Position numbers and translations under genes: made by a program. Shown piece by piece: positions 14,194-20,095 of a stretch of 29,300 nt of DNA. Source of the stretch: a virus. The stretch lies in the IMG/VR virus record IMGVR_UViG_3300007071_000005, positions 1 to 29,300 of that record. One strand, written 5' to 3'. The notes beneath the pieces were generated by a model that did no database searches, had not been told where the DNA came from, and saw nothing but the letters and a program-made list of their open reading frames with translations. How positions within the stretch are numbered: the first letter of the stretch is position 1; each line of letters opens with the position of its first letter.

Positions 14194-14723
14194 CGCACCT
14201 CCTCGAGCGCCGGGTAGCGGGCACCGGTGAGCTCAGCGGCGCGCTCTGCCGCCCAGGGCGGGAGGGCCCGCGCGAGCGCGAGCTCGTCGCGCGTGCGCTG
14301 GACGAGCTGCTCGAAGACGCGGCAGAACTGGGCGCGGACGACGTCGACGTGCTCGGACGTGCAGATCTCTCGCCAGCCGACGATGTCGACCGCACGACCG
14401 ACGAGCCCGGGGAGGTTCGGCCTCCCGTAGACGCCTGTCCTGCGCACCTCGGCGAGGACGAGGCCCCAGGCCTCGGCGGGCGAGAGGCGGGCGTCCTCGG
14501 GGAGCAGGAGTTCGGCCGCCTCGCGGAGCACGTCGTGCGGGGTGGGCGGGTAGGGCGAGCGACGGATCGCGCGGTCGATGGCGAGCTCGGCGACGCGGTA
14601 CGGGAGATGCCCGATGAAGTGCCGCCAGGCGGCGACCGTGACGTCGCCGAGGTGCTGGAAGCGCTCGCCGTAGGCGGCGGTGACCGGGACGAGGAGCCGG
14701 GCGATGTCGTGCGTCGTGAGCAT
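14190..14723 (-). CDS. Putative helicase loader/inhibitor (G39P-like)
   Basis: A 177-residue protein starting MLTTHDIARLLVPVTAAYGERFQHLGDVTVAAWRHFIGHLPYR at ATG 14723, which shares one base with the initiator stop (TGATG). The pattern of an N-terminal helix, 'W...L..lPY..a..AI.+a...spyPPTPHDVLREA', resembles phage helicase loader/inhibitor proteins such as SPP1 G39P. It lies directly after the initiator gene, as loaders do. No phage replicative helicase or polymerase is in the window, so it may recruit the host DnaB. The C-terminal half is Ala/Arg-rich and helical. The family call is moderate. Confidence 0.6.
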   Translation of the reverse strand: MLTTHDIARLLVPVTAAYGERFQHLGDVTVAAWRHFIGHLPYRVAELAIDRAIRRSPYPPTPHDVLREAAELLLPEDARLSPAEAWGLVLAEVRRTGVYGRPNLPGLVGRAVDIVGWREICTSEHVDVVRAQFCRVFEQLVQRTRDELALARALPPWAAERAAELTGARYPALEEVR

Positions 14724-15865
14724 CACGACCCTCTTGCCTCGCGTTCGAGCTTGAGGAGCGTCTCCATGGCGATGTCGAACGAGCGCGAGACGCCGCGCCG
14801 CCAGGACGGAAAGGCGACCACGGTGCCGAGATCGCTCCGGCGCGCCTGCTCGGCCATCTTCCAGGCCGCGATCTCGGCCTCGACACGGCGGAGGTCCGGC
14901 GTGGTCACGCGGCGCGTCGCGCGCAGGTGCTCCGTGCAGGCGGCGACGTCGTCGGCGGTAAACCCGCGCCGCACGAGACGGGCCGCGATCGAGAGCTGGC
15001 GGTTGCGCTCGGCGTCGTCCGGGAAGGGCGGCGGGGCTCCGGTCGCGTCGAGGCAGCCGAGCGCACGGCAGTGCGCGACCCACACGTCCCACTGGGGGCT
15101 CGAGCGCGACGGCGGAGCGCCGCCGGAAACGACCGAAGGTCGTTTCCGTTCGTTTTTCTCGTTTTCGTTCGTTTCACTCTCGTCTAATAGCGAAAGAATA
15201 TCTTGAACGATTACGTTCTTACGACGGCCCCGCGCGCGTCGCACACGCGCCTGCTCCCCGGCCACGCCGTTTTCCTCGTCGCGACGCGGCTCTCGCTCGC
15301 CTCGTGACGCGCTCGTGACTGCTCGTGACTCACTCGTGACATCTCGTGACATGCTCGTGACACTCGTGACATCGGCCGAGGCCCCGGTGGCTGTGGTGGT
15401 GTTTTCGGCGTCGTGAAGCCGTACCTCCGCCTCGCCCTCGTGACTCGCTCGTGACGCGCTCGTGACGCGCTCGTGACATGTCGTGACACGCTCGTGACCG
15501 CTCGTGACATCTCGTGACACGCTCGTGACACTCGTGACATCGCGCGCGCGGGAGCGGCGCTTGCGCTCGCGGGTGGCTTCGGGGAGGTCGGAAGGGTAGC
15601 GGGCGGCGCGGTACCAGGCGTGCGAGCGGTAGGACGCGCCGTCGCGTACGAGGAGGCCGAGCGTGACGCTCTTCTCGAGGACGGACTCGAGCAGTGCGAG
15701 GTCGCCGTCGCTCACGTCCACGGCGAGCGCGAGCGACGGTGCTGGGATCGCGCCCTCCTCGCGCTCGACGCAGAGGAGCGCGAGGAGGACAGCGCGCTCG
15801 GCGAGCGAGAGCGCCCGGAAGCGCGGGTCGTGGCGGGCGGTCGTCGAAAAGCGCAGGCACGCCAT
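14723..15865 (-). CDS. Lambda O-like replication initiator with the origin inside its gene
   Basis: A 380-residue protein starting MACLRFSTTARHDPRFRALSLAERAVLLALLCVEREEGA (ATG 15865, GGAGG seven bases upstream). Residues 1 to about 100 look like a winged-helix DNA-binding domain. Residues about 110-190 are a strange Ser/Thr/Val/His-rich stretch (DVTSVTSVSRDVTSGHERVT) produced by iterons in the DNA. Residues about 215-246 (QDILSLLDESETNENEKNE) are encoded by a marked AT-rich patch. The C-terminal part (AERNRQLSIAARLVRRGFTADDVAACTEHLR, then VEAEIAAWKMAEQAR) is helical and may bind the helicase loader. This copies the plan of lambda O: binding domain, origin inside the gene, and helicase-side domain. 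Confidence 0.8.
   Translation of the reverse strand: MACLRFSTTARHDPRFRALSLAERAVLLALLCVEREEGAIPAPSLALAVDVSDGDLALLESVLEKSVTLGLLVRDGASYRSHAWYRAARYPSDLPEATRERKRRSRARDVTSVTSVSRDVTSGHERVTTCHERVTSASRASHEGEAEVRLHDAENTTTATGASADVTSVTSMSRDVTSESRAVTSASRGEREPRRDEENGVAGEQARVRRARGRRKNVIVQDILSLLDESETNENEKNERKRPSVVSGGAPPSRSSPQWDVWVAHCRALGCLDATGAPPPFPDDAERNRQLSIAARLVRRGFTADDVAACTEHLRATRRVTTPDLRRVEAEIAAWKMAEQARRSDLGTVVAFPSWRRGVSRSFDIAMETLLKLEREARGS
15124..15225 (-). other. AT-rich patch and perfect hairpin, probable origin unwinding element
   Basis: In the direction of the gene, this patch follows iteron cluster 1 by about 75 bases. It contains runs such as GTTCGTTTTTCTCGTTTTCG and AATAGCGAAAGAATATCTTG, markedly richer in A/T than the surroundings. 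At its far end is a perfect inverted repeat with 11-base arms and a 3-base loop (CGGAAACGACC at 15124-15134, its complement at 15138-15148). There is no T-run after it, so it is not a standard terminator. Iterons followed by an AT-rich zone is the lambda origin layout. Confidence 0.6.
15301..15370 (-). repeat. Iteron cluster 1: seven CTCGTGAC repeats
   Basis: Plus-strand CTCGTGAC occurs exactly at 15301, 15312, 15322, 15333, 15343, 15354 and 15363. Successive starts differ by 11, 10, 11, 10, 11 and 9 bases, so the sites face the same side of the helix. The steps are not multiples of three, so selection acts on the DNA and not on the encoded protein. These are probable binding sites for the initiator whose gene they lie in. 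Confidence 0.85.
15437..15538 (-). repeat. Iteron cluster 2: ten CTCGTGAC-type repeats
   Basis: Plus-strand CTCGTGAC starts at 15437, 15448, 15459, 15470, 15491, 15501, 15511, 15522 and 15531, with one degenerate copy (GTCGTGAC) at 15480. Steps are 9-11 bases. The last three copies of this cluster and of cluster 1 are almost identical over about 30 bases, including both spacers, which suggests the clusters arose by duplication. A 66-base non-repeat segment separates them. Confidence 0.85.
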
Positions 15866-15869
15866 GTCG

Positions 15870-16280
15870 CTACCTCCGTCCTGTCTTCACCACGAGGTCG
15901 ATCGCAGTCGTCACGAGGTCGGAGAGGAGCGAGCGAGCGTCCTCGTCGAGCGCTGGATCGGCGAGCGTGCGGTCGAGCCGCTCGACGACCGCCCGGTACC
16001 AGCCGCTCGTCGCCAGCCCGAACCCGGCCAGCCCGAGCAAGCGCTGGCGCTCGGGCGGAGCGAGCCCGAGCGCAGCGGCGAGCACCTCGACCGACTCCCG
16101 CGAGGGCTCGCGCTGCCCGCTCTCGAGGCGGGAGATGAACGTGTGATCGAGACGGGCGCGACGCGCGAGCGCCGACTGCGACAGGCCGCGCTCCTCGCGC
16201 AGCCTGCGGAGTTCTGCTCCGAAGAGCGTCGGGCTGGACAGCTTCGCTCGGTTCGCGAGTCCAGGGGATCGTTCGAACAT
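15870..16280 (-). CDS. XRE-family HTH regulator (early operon)
   Basis: About 136 residues. I place the start at ATG 16280 (MFERSPGLANRAKL) because the AAAGGAGGT ribosome binding site lies upstream of it and inside the longer frame's first codons. Residues about 17-75 are a standard XRE helix-turn-helix: 'FGAELRRLREERGLSQSALA' followed by RRARLDHTFISRLESGQREPSRESVEVLAAALGL. The C-terminal region is helical (LLGLAGFGLATSGWYRAVVERLDRTLAD). It sits between the annealing protein and the replication initiator. It could regulate the early operon or act as a second, Cro- or antirepressor-like factor; its operator is not evident. Confidence 0.85.
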   Translation of the reverse strand: MFERSPGLANRAKLSSPTLFGAELRRLREERGLSQSALARRARLDHTFISRLESGQREPSRESVEVLAAALGLAPPERQRLLGLAGFGLATSGWYRAVVERLDRTLADPALDEDARSLLSDLVTTAIDLVVKTGRR

Positions 16281-16297
16281 GGTCGAGCGACCTCCTT

Positions 16298-16927
16298 TCA
16301 CTTGGATGCGAGCTGGTAGGCACGGGCTTCAGCCCACAAGACGTCCGCCTTGCGGAGCGAGCTCCAGTCGCCCCGGAGCCGCCCTGCCGCGCGGAGCTCC
16401 TGCTCGAGGGCGGCGAGCGTGAGCTCGAACCGGTCGGCGACCTGCGCGAGGTACCCCATCGCCGCGTCGCCGCTCCGCACCGGCTCGTGCGCGTGCTGGA
16501 GGAGGTCGATGAGGTGCGAGGCCTGCTCGCGCGTCTGCACGTCGCGAGCGGCGACGAGCGCGGCCGGGTCGATCTGGTACCGTGCGCAGAGCGAGGCGAT
16601 GGCGTTCCGCTGCTTGTCCGTCGCTGGCGAGGCGTCCTCTGTCCCCTCGTCCGAGTACCCGAGCGCGCGGAGGGCGCGCCCGAGCGCCTTGGTCTCGGCC
16701 TTCTCGATGTAGTCGCGGAAGTCCCCCTCCGTCTCGCTCCCGTAGGCGGTCGCGCTTCCGCCCCCCGGGATCTCGATCGAGGCACGGAAGAGCGCGAAGC
16801 CCCGTTCGCGGTCGAGTTCGACGAGCTCGGTCTGGACGCGAGCGTCCGGGTGGTCGCGGCGGAGGAGGAGCAGCCGGTGGCGGACGCTCACGTCGTCATT
16901 CGCTCGCTTCTTCCGGACGCTGTTCAT
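16298..16927 (-). CDS. Single-strand annealing recombinase-like protein (Erf/Rad52-type)
   Basis: A 209-residue protein starting MNSVRKKRANDDVSVRHRLLLLRRDHPDARVQTELVELDRERG. The core 'FALFRASIEIPGGGSATAYGSETEG' leads to 'DYIEKAETKALGRALRALGY', the signature of phage annealing proteins, where a beta sheet is followed by the 'EKAeTkAiGRALa.lGy' helix. The C-terminal part starts with 'TDKQRNAIASLCARYQIDP', a small helical domain often attached to such proteins, and ends in a coiled region. With the RecB-like exonuclease and the resolvase-like nuclease it would form the phage recombination module. The ATG at 16927 shares a base with the previous stop (TGATG). Confidence 0.75.
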   Translation of the reverse strand: MNSVRKKRANDDVSVRHRLLLLRRDHPDARVQTELVELDRERGFALFRASIEIPGGGSATAYGSETEGDFRDYIEKAETKALGRALRALGYSDEGTEDASPATDKQRNAIASLCARYQIDPAALVAARDVQTREQASHLIDLLQHAHEPVRSGDAAMGYLAQVADRFELTLAALEQELRAAGRLRGDWSSLRKADVLWAEARAYQLASK

Positions 16928-17259
16928 CAGAGCACCCCCAGGTAGGCGTCGGTCGCGATCCGCTCCACGGTCTCTTGATCCCCTTCCGCCCAGGCGCGCC
17001 CGAGCGCTGCCCGCTCATCCCGCAGCTGGTCGTAGCGGGCGGTTACGGACCGGACGGCCTCGACGAGCTCGGCGGGAGAGCGCGGCGGAACGAGCGAGTA
17101 GCAGCCGAGCGCGCTCGCGACCGCGGCCAGCGTGACCTCGAGTTCCTCGCGGTCGAGTTCCTCGAACGGGCGACGGGCCCGTGCCAGGCCCGTCCCCGCG
17201 CAGACCTCGCACCACTCCCCTTCCGCGTCGAGCCCGAAGTGACAATACGGACACCGCAT
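16927..17259 (-). CDS. Small zinc-ribbon protein of unknown function
   Basis: A 110-residue protein starting MRCPYCHFGLDAEGEWCEVCAGTGLARARR, which gives two CxxC knuckles 14 residues apart, a likely zinc ribbon. The rest is acidic and helical (FEELDREELEVTLAAVASAL, PAELVEAVRSVTARYDQLRDERAALGRAW). The ATG at 17259 has GGAGG six bases upstream, a good reason to trust it although the preceding gene's frame runs through it. The stop shares a base with the start of the annealing protein. Such proteins often sit in early operons of GC-rich phages; no function can be named. Confidence 0.75.
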   Translation of the reverse strand: MRCPYCHFGLDAEGEWCEVCAGTGLARARRPFEELDREELEVTLAAVASALGCYSLVPPRSPAELVEAVRSVTARYDQLRDERAALGRAWAEGDQETVERIATDAYLGVL

Positions 17260-17509
17260 CGCAGTCCTCCTTCCCGTTCATCCGTTCGAGCAACCGGTCG
17301 CTGGCTCGGAGGAGCGCCCGCTGGGCCCGGGCGATCGCATCGCGCGCTTCGACGACGTCGTCGACGTCGAGGACGTCGAGGTACTCGGCGAGCTCGGCAG
17401 CTTCGGTGATCGCGGCGGCCGCCTCGACGAGGTCGACGACGACAGCGTTCGAGCGGTGAATGGCGAAGAGCTTGAGGACGAGGTCACGCGTGGCGTCCCT
17501 GTCGCACAT
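17015..17509 (-). CDS. Small helical early protein of unknown function, frame runs into next gene
   Basis: The frame opens at ATG 17509 (GGAGG six bases upstream) with MCDRDATRDLVLKLFAIHRSNAVVVDLVEAAAAITEAAELAEYLD. The first about 80 residues, up to 'RASDRLLERMNGKED', are an acidic, helix-rich sequence that looks genuinely coding. From 17259 on, the frame overlaps the zinc-ribbon gene, and its translation turns into Arg/Gly-rich text typical of an out-of-frame shadow, ending at 17015. A stop (TGA at 17278-17280) lies just before the next gene but in the frame of the gene upstream. The true C-terminus is therefore uncertain: a long overlap, a frameshift or a sequence error. Confidence 0.55.
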   Translation of the reverse strand: MCDRDATRDLVLKLFAIHRSNAVVVDLVEAAAAITEAAELAEYLDVLDVDDVVEARDAIARAQRALLRASDRLLERMNGKEDCDAVSVLSLRARRGRGVVRGLRGDGPGTGPSPVRGTRPRGTRGHAGRGRERARLLLARSAALSRRARRGRPVRNRPLRPAAG

Positions 17510-17961
17510 ACCGTCCCTCCCTGAGGCACGAGCGGCGCGACGACGGCCGTGCGCGCGCCGTCGACCGCGAGCGCCGAGCCGTCGTCGCGGAGACGGAGCC
17601 GGGCACGGGCGTCGAGCGCGCCAGCGAGCGCGAGGAGCTCACGATCGAAGAGGGCGCACGCTCCCTCCGACTCGGCGAGGAGCCCGGTCACAGCCCGGGC
17701 GCGGTCGAGCGGGTCACGGACTGCGATCTCTTCGCGGCGGAGCGCGGCGGGCGGCCAGGTCGCTCGCTCCTCCCAGAGGGGGCGCACGCGGCGCTCGGTC
17801 TCGCGCGCCCAGGCGTGCCCAGGTACCTCGATCCCGGCGATCTCGTCGCGCGTCACGGCGACGGCCAGGTAGCCGTCGGTCGCGACGAGCTCGCCGTCGC
17901 ATTCGAAGACGCAGAGGAAGCCGGAGCGCGCGCTCCGGCGGAGCCACTGCTTCACCGTCAT
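17278..17961 (-). CDS. Sliding-clamp-like early protein (tentative), C-terminus uncertain
   Basis: Start ATG 17961 overlaps the DUF6166 gene stop as ATGA and has GGAGG six bases upstream. The first 150 residues have a beta-clamp-like rhythm: 'FLCVFECDGELVATDGYLAV' near the start, then 'ACALFDRELLALAGAL', then 'LRLRDDGSALAVDGARTAVVAPLVP'. This resembles phage proteins related to DnaN, but the call is weak. After residue 151 the frame overlaps the next gene (start 17509), and the translation becomes a Ser/Pro/Arg run (TSSSSSSPFTARTLSSSTSS) that looks non-coding. It ends at 17278, exactly where the following gene ought to end. See the separate finding. Confidence 0.5.
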   Translation of the reverse strand: MTVKQWLRRSARSGFLCVFECDGELVATDGYLAVAVTRDEIAGIEVPGHAWARETERRVRPLWEERATWPPAALRREEIAVRDPLDRARAVTGLLAESEGACALFDRELLALAGALDARARLRLRDDGSALAVDGARTAVVAPLVPQGGTVCATGTPRVTSSSSSSPFTARTLSSSTSSRRPPRSPKLPSSPSTSTSSTSTTSSKRAMRSPGPSGRSSEPATGCSNG

Positions 17962-18527
17962 CGCGCACCTCCAGCGAGCGCGAGCGAGCCGCGGCGAGCG
18001 GCGCACGCAGCGCAGCCGCAGCCCCAGTACTCGCCGTGACAGAGCGCGCGGCCCCAGCAGGCAGCTTCCGGCCCGAGGAGCTGGCAGCGGTCGCAGCCGA
18101 CACCGTCGACCCAGCCGTGCCAGAAGAGCCAGCCAGCTGGCGCGGCACGGAAGCGCTCGAGGAGCGCCCGTGCCTCGCGGTAGCGGGCGAGGCGCACGTC
18201 GTGCGTCACGCGCGGGAGCTGGCGCTCGCCGTGCAGCCCGGCGAGCCAGTCGCGGATCGTCGCCGCCGCGAGCACCTGCGACGGCGGGAACAGCGGCGTC
18301 GCGGCAACGACGTCCCACTTGAACGCGTGGCTATACTCGGCGGCGAACTCGGGGGAGAAGAAGTAGGAGAGGATTGCCCTGGCGAGCCGGTACGGCCCGC
18401 TCCCGCCGTAGCCCCAGGAGACGTCCTCGGCGAGGACGAGCACGCGCCCGTCCTCGACGACGAGCGCCCGTCGATCGGCGAGGAGGACGTCACGGAGCGG
18501 CCGTCGTGGTATCATCGTGCCAGTCAT
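17958..18527 (-). CDS. DUF6166-domain protein with Cys-rich C-terminus
   Basis: A 189-residue protein starting at ATG 18527, with AAGGAGG seven bases upstream. The central 'VSWGYGGSGPYRLARAILSYF' and 'YSHAFKWDVVA... IRDWLAG' segments match the DUF6166 pattern (WGYgGSGPaqLAlaIL...fk..vva). This family is common in mobile elements and has no established function. Beyond it, residues about 140-180 hold a cysteine cluster: CDRCQ, then EAACWGRALCHGEYWGCGCA and ACAA, probably a metal site. It is the third gene of the early leftward operon. Confidence 0.75.
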   Translation of the reverse strand: MTGTMIPRRPLRDVLLADRRALVVEDGRVLVLAEDVSWGYGGSGPYRLARAILSYFFSPEFAAEYSHAFKWDVVAATPLFPPSQVLAAATIRDWLAGLHGERQLPRVTHDVRLARYREARALLERFRAAPAGWLFWHGWVDGVGCDRCQLLGPEAACWGRALCHGEYWGCGCAACAARRGSLALAGGAR

Positions 18528-18545
18528 TGCAGTTCCTCCTTCCTG

Positions 18546-18866
18546 TCACCCGGCCCGGCGCTGCCCCGCTGGGCCGTTCGCGATCATGGACTTGAGCGCG
18601 GGCCGGGAGACGTACATCCGGCCCGACGTCTTGAGCACGGGCGCGCCGAAGAGCGTCCCTGACCTCGCGATCTCCTCGTAGGCCGCGCTCCGCGAGATAC
18701 CGAGGAGCGCGGCGGCCTGCGCGACCGTGCAGAGGAGCGGCTCGTCGCCTCCGGTCGCGTCTCGCTGGATGGCAGCGCAGACGCGTTCCGCGACCCTCCG
18801 CGCGATCCGCTCGGCGAGCTCGTCGAGGAGCTGGTGGATGAGGTCGCGGTCAGTGGGAGTCCGCAC
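18546..18866 (-). CDS. MerR/excisionase-type HTH protein
   Basis: About 106 residues from GTG 18866, with GAGGAG upstream; the longer frame reaching 19010 overlaps the RHH gene and looks like a shadow. After a helical start (LIHQLLDELAERIARRVAERV), the C-terminal half reads 'LLCTVAQAAALLGISRSAAY', then EEIARSGTLFGAPVLKTSGRMYVSRPALKSMI. This is the HTH_17 winged-helix form used by excisionases and MerR-like regulators. In the first operon transcribed from the early promoter it may act as excisionase for the integrase or as a regulator. Which of the two cannot be told. Confidence 0.75.
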   Translation of the reverse strand: MRTPTDRDLIHQLLDELAERIARRVAERVCAAIQRDATGGDEPLLCTVAQAAALLGISRSAAYEEIARSGTLFGAPVLKTSGRMYVSRPALKSMIANGPAGQRRAG

Positions 18867-19056
18867 GGCTCTGCTCCTCTCGCTCGAGCTCGGCGAGGGC
18901 GCGAGACAGGAGCGCGTCGACCGCGTGCGACCGGGACACGAAACGTCCCTGGCGCACGAGCTCGTCGAGGCGCTCGATCGTTTCCACGGACAGGTACGAG
19001 TAGATCCCACGGTACGGCCGGTTGGTAATGCGGGATCGCCGCCTTAGAAGCTGCAT
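18850..19056 (-). CDS. Ribbon-helix-helix (CopG-like) regulator, first early gene
   Basis: About 68 residues. I choose ATG 19056 (MQLLRRRSRITNRPYRG) because GGGAGG lies eight bases upstream and the promoter at 19082-19110 drives it; the longer frame to 19134 would start inside the promoter region. 'IYSYLSVETIERLDELVRQG' followed by RFVSRSHAVDALLSRALAEL is a ribbon-helix-helix fold: one short strand, then two helices. As the first gene of the lytic operon it is in the position of Cro. Its 3' end overlaps the next gene by 17 bases. Confidence 0.75.
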   Translation of the reverse strand: MQLLRRRSRITNRPYRGIYSYLSVETIERLDELVRQGRFVSRSHAVDALLSRALAELEREEQSRADSH

Positions 19057-19081
19057 GACTACTGCCTCCCTTCTAGCGTCT

Positions 19082-19110
19082 AGCATAGCACGACTACCAA
19101 CGGTTGTCAA
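19082..19110 (-). promoter_or_regulatory. Early leftward (lytic) promoter
   Basis: On the minus strand, TTGACA (19110-19105) and TATGCT (19087-19082) are separated by exactly 17 bases, close to the ideal sigma-70-type promoter. The first gene starts at 19056 after a strong ribosome binding site. Operator half-sites overlap the -10 side (19072-19086) and lie just upstream of the -35 (19116-19124). Confidence 0.75.
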
Positions 19111-19139
19111 TAGACGTCTAGCGTGGGCGCTCATATGCT
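19111..19139 (+). promoter_or_regulatory. Repressor (lysogenic) promoter
   Basis: TAGACG (19111-19116) and TATGCT (19134-19139) are 17 bases apart and point to the repressor gene at 19176. The weaker -35 fits a promoter needing help or tuned low. It runs back to back with the early promoter, and the shared operator copy at 19116-19124 overlaps its -35. Confidence 0.55.
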
Positions 19140-19175
19140 GTAGCTAGCTGGACGCTAGACGGGAAGGAGGTTGTC

Positions 19176-19586
19176 ATGGCTGGCGAGCTCTCGGGATTCA
19201 GCAAAGCGCTCCGGCGGCTCCGGCAGCTCCGTGGGATGAGCCAGGAACGGCTGGCCGAGCTCACCGGGATTCACCAGCGCACCATCTCGCGGATGGAAAA
19301 CACGGCCACCGAAGGGTACCTGCCGCCTCCGCACCAGGTCGTCGCCCTCGCCCGGGCACTCGATGTGAGCGTGGCCGAGCTCGTGCGGGAGGCCGGGTAC
19401 CCGATCGAGTGCGACTCGGCTCGCGAGGTCGACCTGCCGGCCCTGGCGACCTTTGCCGAGCGGTGGCTGCTCGGCCCCGGCCAGCTTCACCCGGACTCCG
19501 AGCTCGTCCGCGTGTTCGCGCAGTTCGCGCGAGCGCTCGCGCAACGTGCGAGCACGCGACAGGGCTTGACAAACGAGAAGGTCTGA
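19176..19586 (+). CDS. CI-like XRE immunity repressor
   Basis: A 136-residue protein. Residues about 8-65 are an XRE helix-turn-helix: 'FSKALRRLRQLRGMSQERLA', then ELTGIHQRTISRMENTATEG, then a helix 'PPHQVVALARALDVSVAELV'. There is no LexA-like self-cleavage domain; instead an ImmA-type protease gene follows at once, as in the ICEBs1 ImmR-ImmA system, where the protease cleaves the repressor on induction. The ATG at 19176 follows GGAGG by five bases. It is divergent from the early operon, with operators between. It should hold the lytic promoter shut in the lysogen. Confidence 0.85.
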   Translation: MAGELSGFSKALRRLRQLRGMSQERLAELTGIHQRTISRMENTATEGYLPPPHQVVALARALDVSVAELVREAGYPIECDSAREVDLPALATFAERWLLGPGQLHPDSELVRVFAQFARALAQRASTRQGLTNEKV

Positions 19587-19616
19587 AGGTATCTAAGGGT
19601 AAACTGGAGCTGCACA

Positions 19617-20078
19617 ATGGGGGGACTCCCATCCATCGCTGGGACGGCGCTCGCGGAATTCATCCGGCGGCACCGTGCGCACGATACGGTGCCGGTTCCT
19701 GTCATCGACATTGCCGAGCGCGAGGGGTGGGAGATCGAGTTCAGGAGCGATCTCGGGAAGATCAGAGGGATCTCGGGTGTCTACAGGGGTGTCAAGCTGA
19801 TGTGGATCAACGCGCTGCTCCCGCTCGAGGAACAGCGCGCCGTGGTCGCGCACGAGCTTGGCCACTGGCTGAACGGTGACCAGCGAGTCATCGAGCTCTG
19901 CCAGCATGGATCCTTCGCATACCTCTGGGATCGCAAGCTGGAGCGGCAGGCCACGCTGACCGGCGCCTGCCTGCTCGTCCCGTCGTGGGCCATCCGTGAG
20001 TACCAAACCATCGAGGCCATCGCAGCTGCCTGCGCCGTGCCACCATGGCTAGTCAAGATGCGTCTTGGGCTCGTCTAG
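19617..20078 (+). CDS. ImmA/IrrE-family anti-repressor protease
   Basis: A 153-residue zinc metallopeptidase. The motif 'RAVVAHELGHWLNGD' gives HExxH at residues 79-83, and 'KLERQATLTGACLLVPSWAI' supplies the third ligand near E109 with the usual 'A..FLvP' helix. The N-terminal part 'DIAEREGWEIEFRSDLGKIRG' and 'GVKLMWINALLPLEEQR' also fit the family. By analogy with ICEBs1 ImmA it would cut the adjacent repressor and so induce the phage. The gene starts 30 bases after the repressor stop, so the two are co-transcribed. Confidence 0.9.
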   Translation: MGGLPSIAGTALAEFIRRHRAHDTVPVPVIDIAEREGWEIEFRSDLGKIRGISGVYRGVKLMWINALLPLEEQRAVVAHELGHWLNGDQRVIELCQHGSFAYLWDRKLERQATLTGACLLVPSWAIREYQTIEAIAAACAVPPWLVKMRLGLV

Positions 20079-20095
20079 CAGGAAGGAGATCTGCG

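Larger units (their letters stand above)
19072..19160. promoter_or_regulatory. Operator copies with GTCTAGCGTC half-site
   Basis: Copies of the GTCTAGCGTC-type half-site are TCTAGCGTC at 19072-19080, GTCTAGCAT at 19078-19086, GTCTAGCGT at 19116-19124 and an inverted GTCTAGCGTC at 19160-19151. The third copy lies within a palindromic TAGACGTCTA (19111-19120). They overlap both promoters and the start region of the repressor message, as expected for an immunity repressor with autoregulation. Confidence 0.65.

Noticed and set aside
13193-14395. A 400-residue protein covering the resolvase-like gene
   Set aside because: The first 300 residues are Arg/Ser-rich shadow of the exonuclease gene. The real start is ATG 13498 with a good ribosome binding site and an ATGA overlap.
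14190-15092. Longer 300-residue form of the loader-like protein
   Set aside because: The upstream part is the shadow of the initiator gene; ATG 14723 shares a base with the initiator stop, as at other junctions in this operon.
15124-15148. Rho-independent terminator
   Set aside because: The hairpin is perfect but has no T-run on either strand and lies inside a gene.
15301-15538. CRISPR-like or protein-repeat array
   Set aside because: The repeats are 8 bases at 9-11-base steps, far too short and close for a CRISPR array. They change reading frame from copy to copy, so they do not encode a protein repeat. Iterons fit better.
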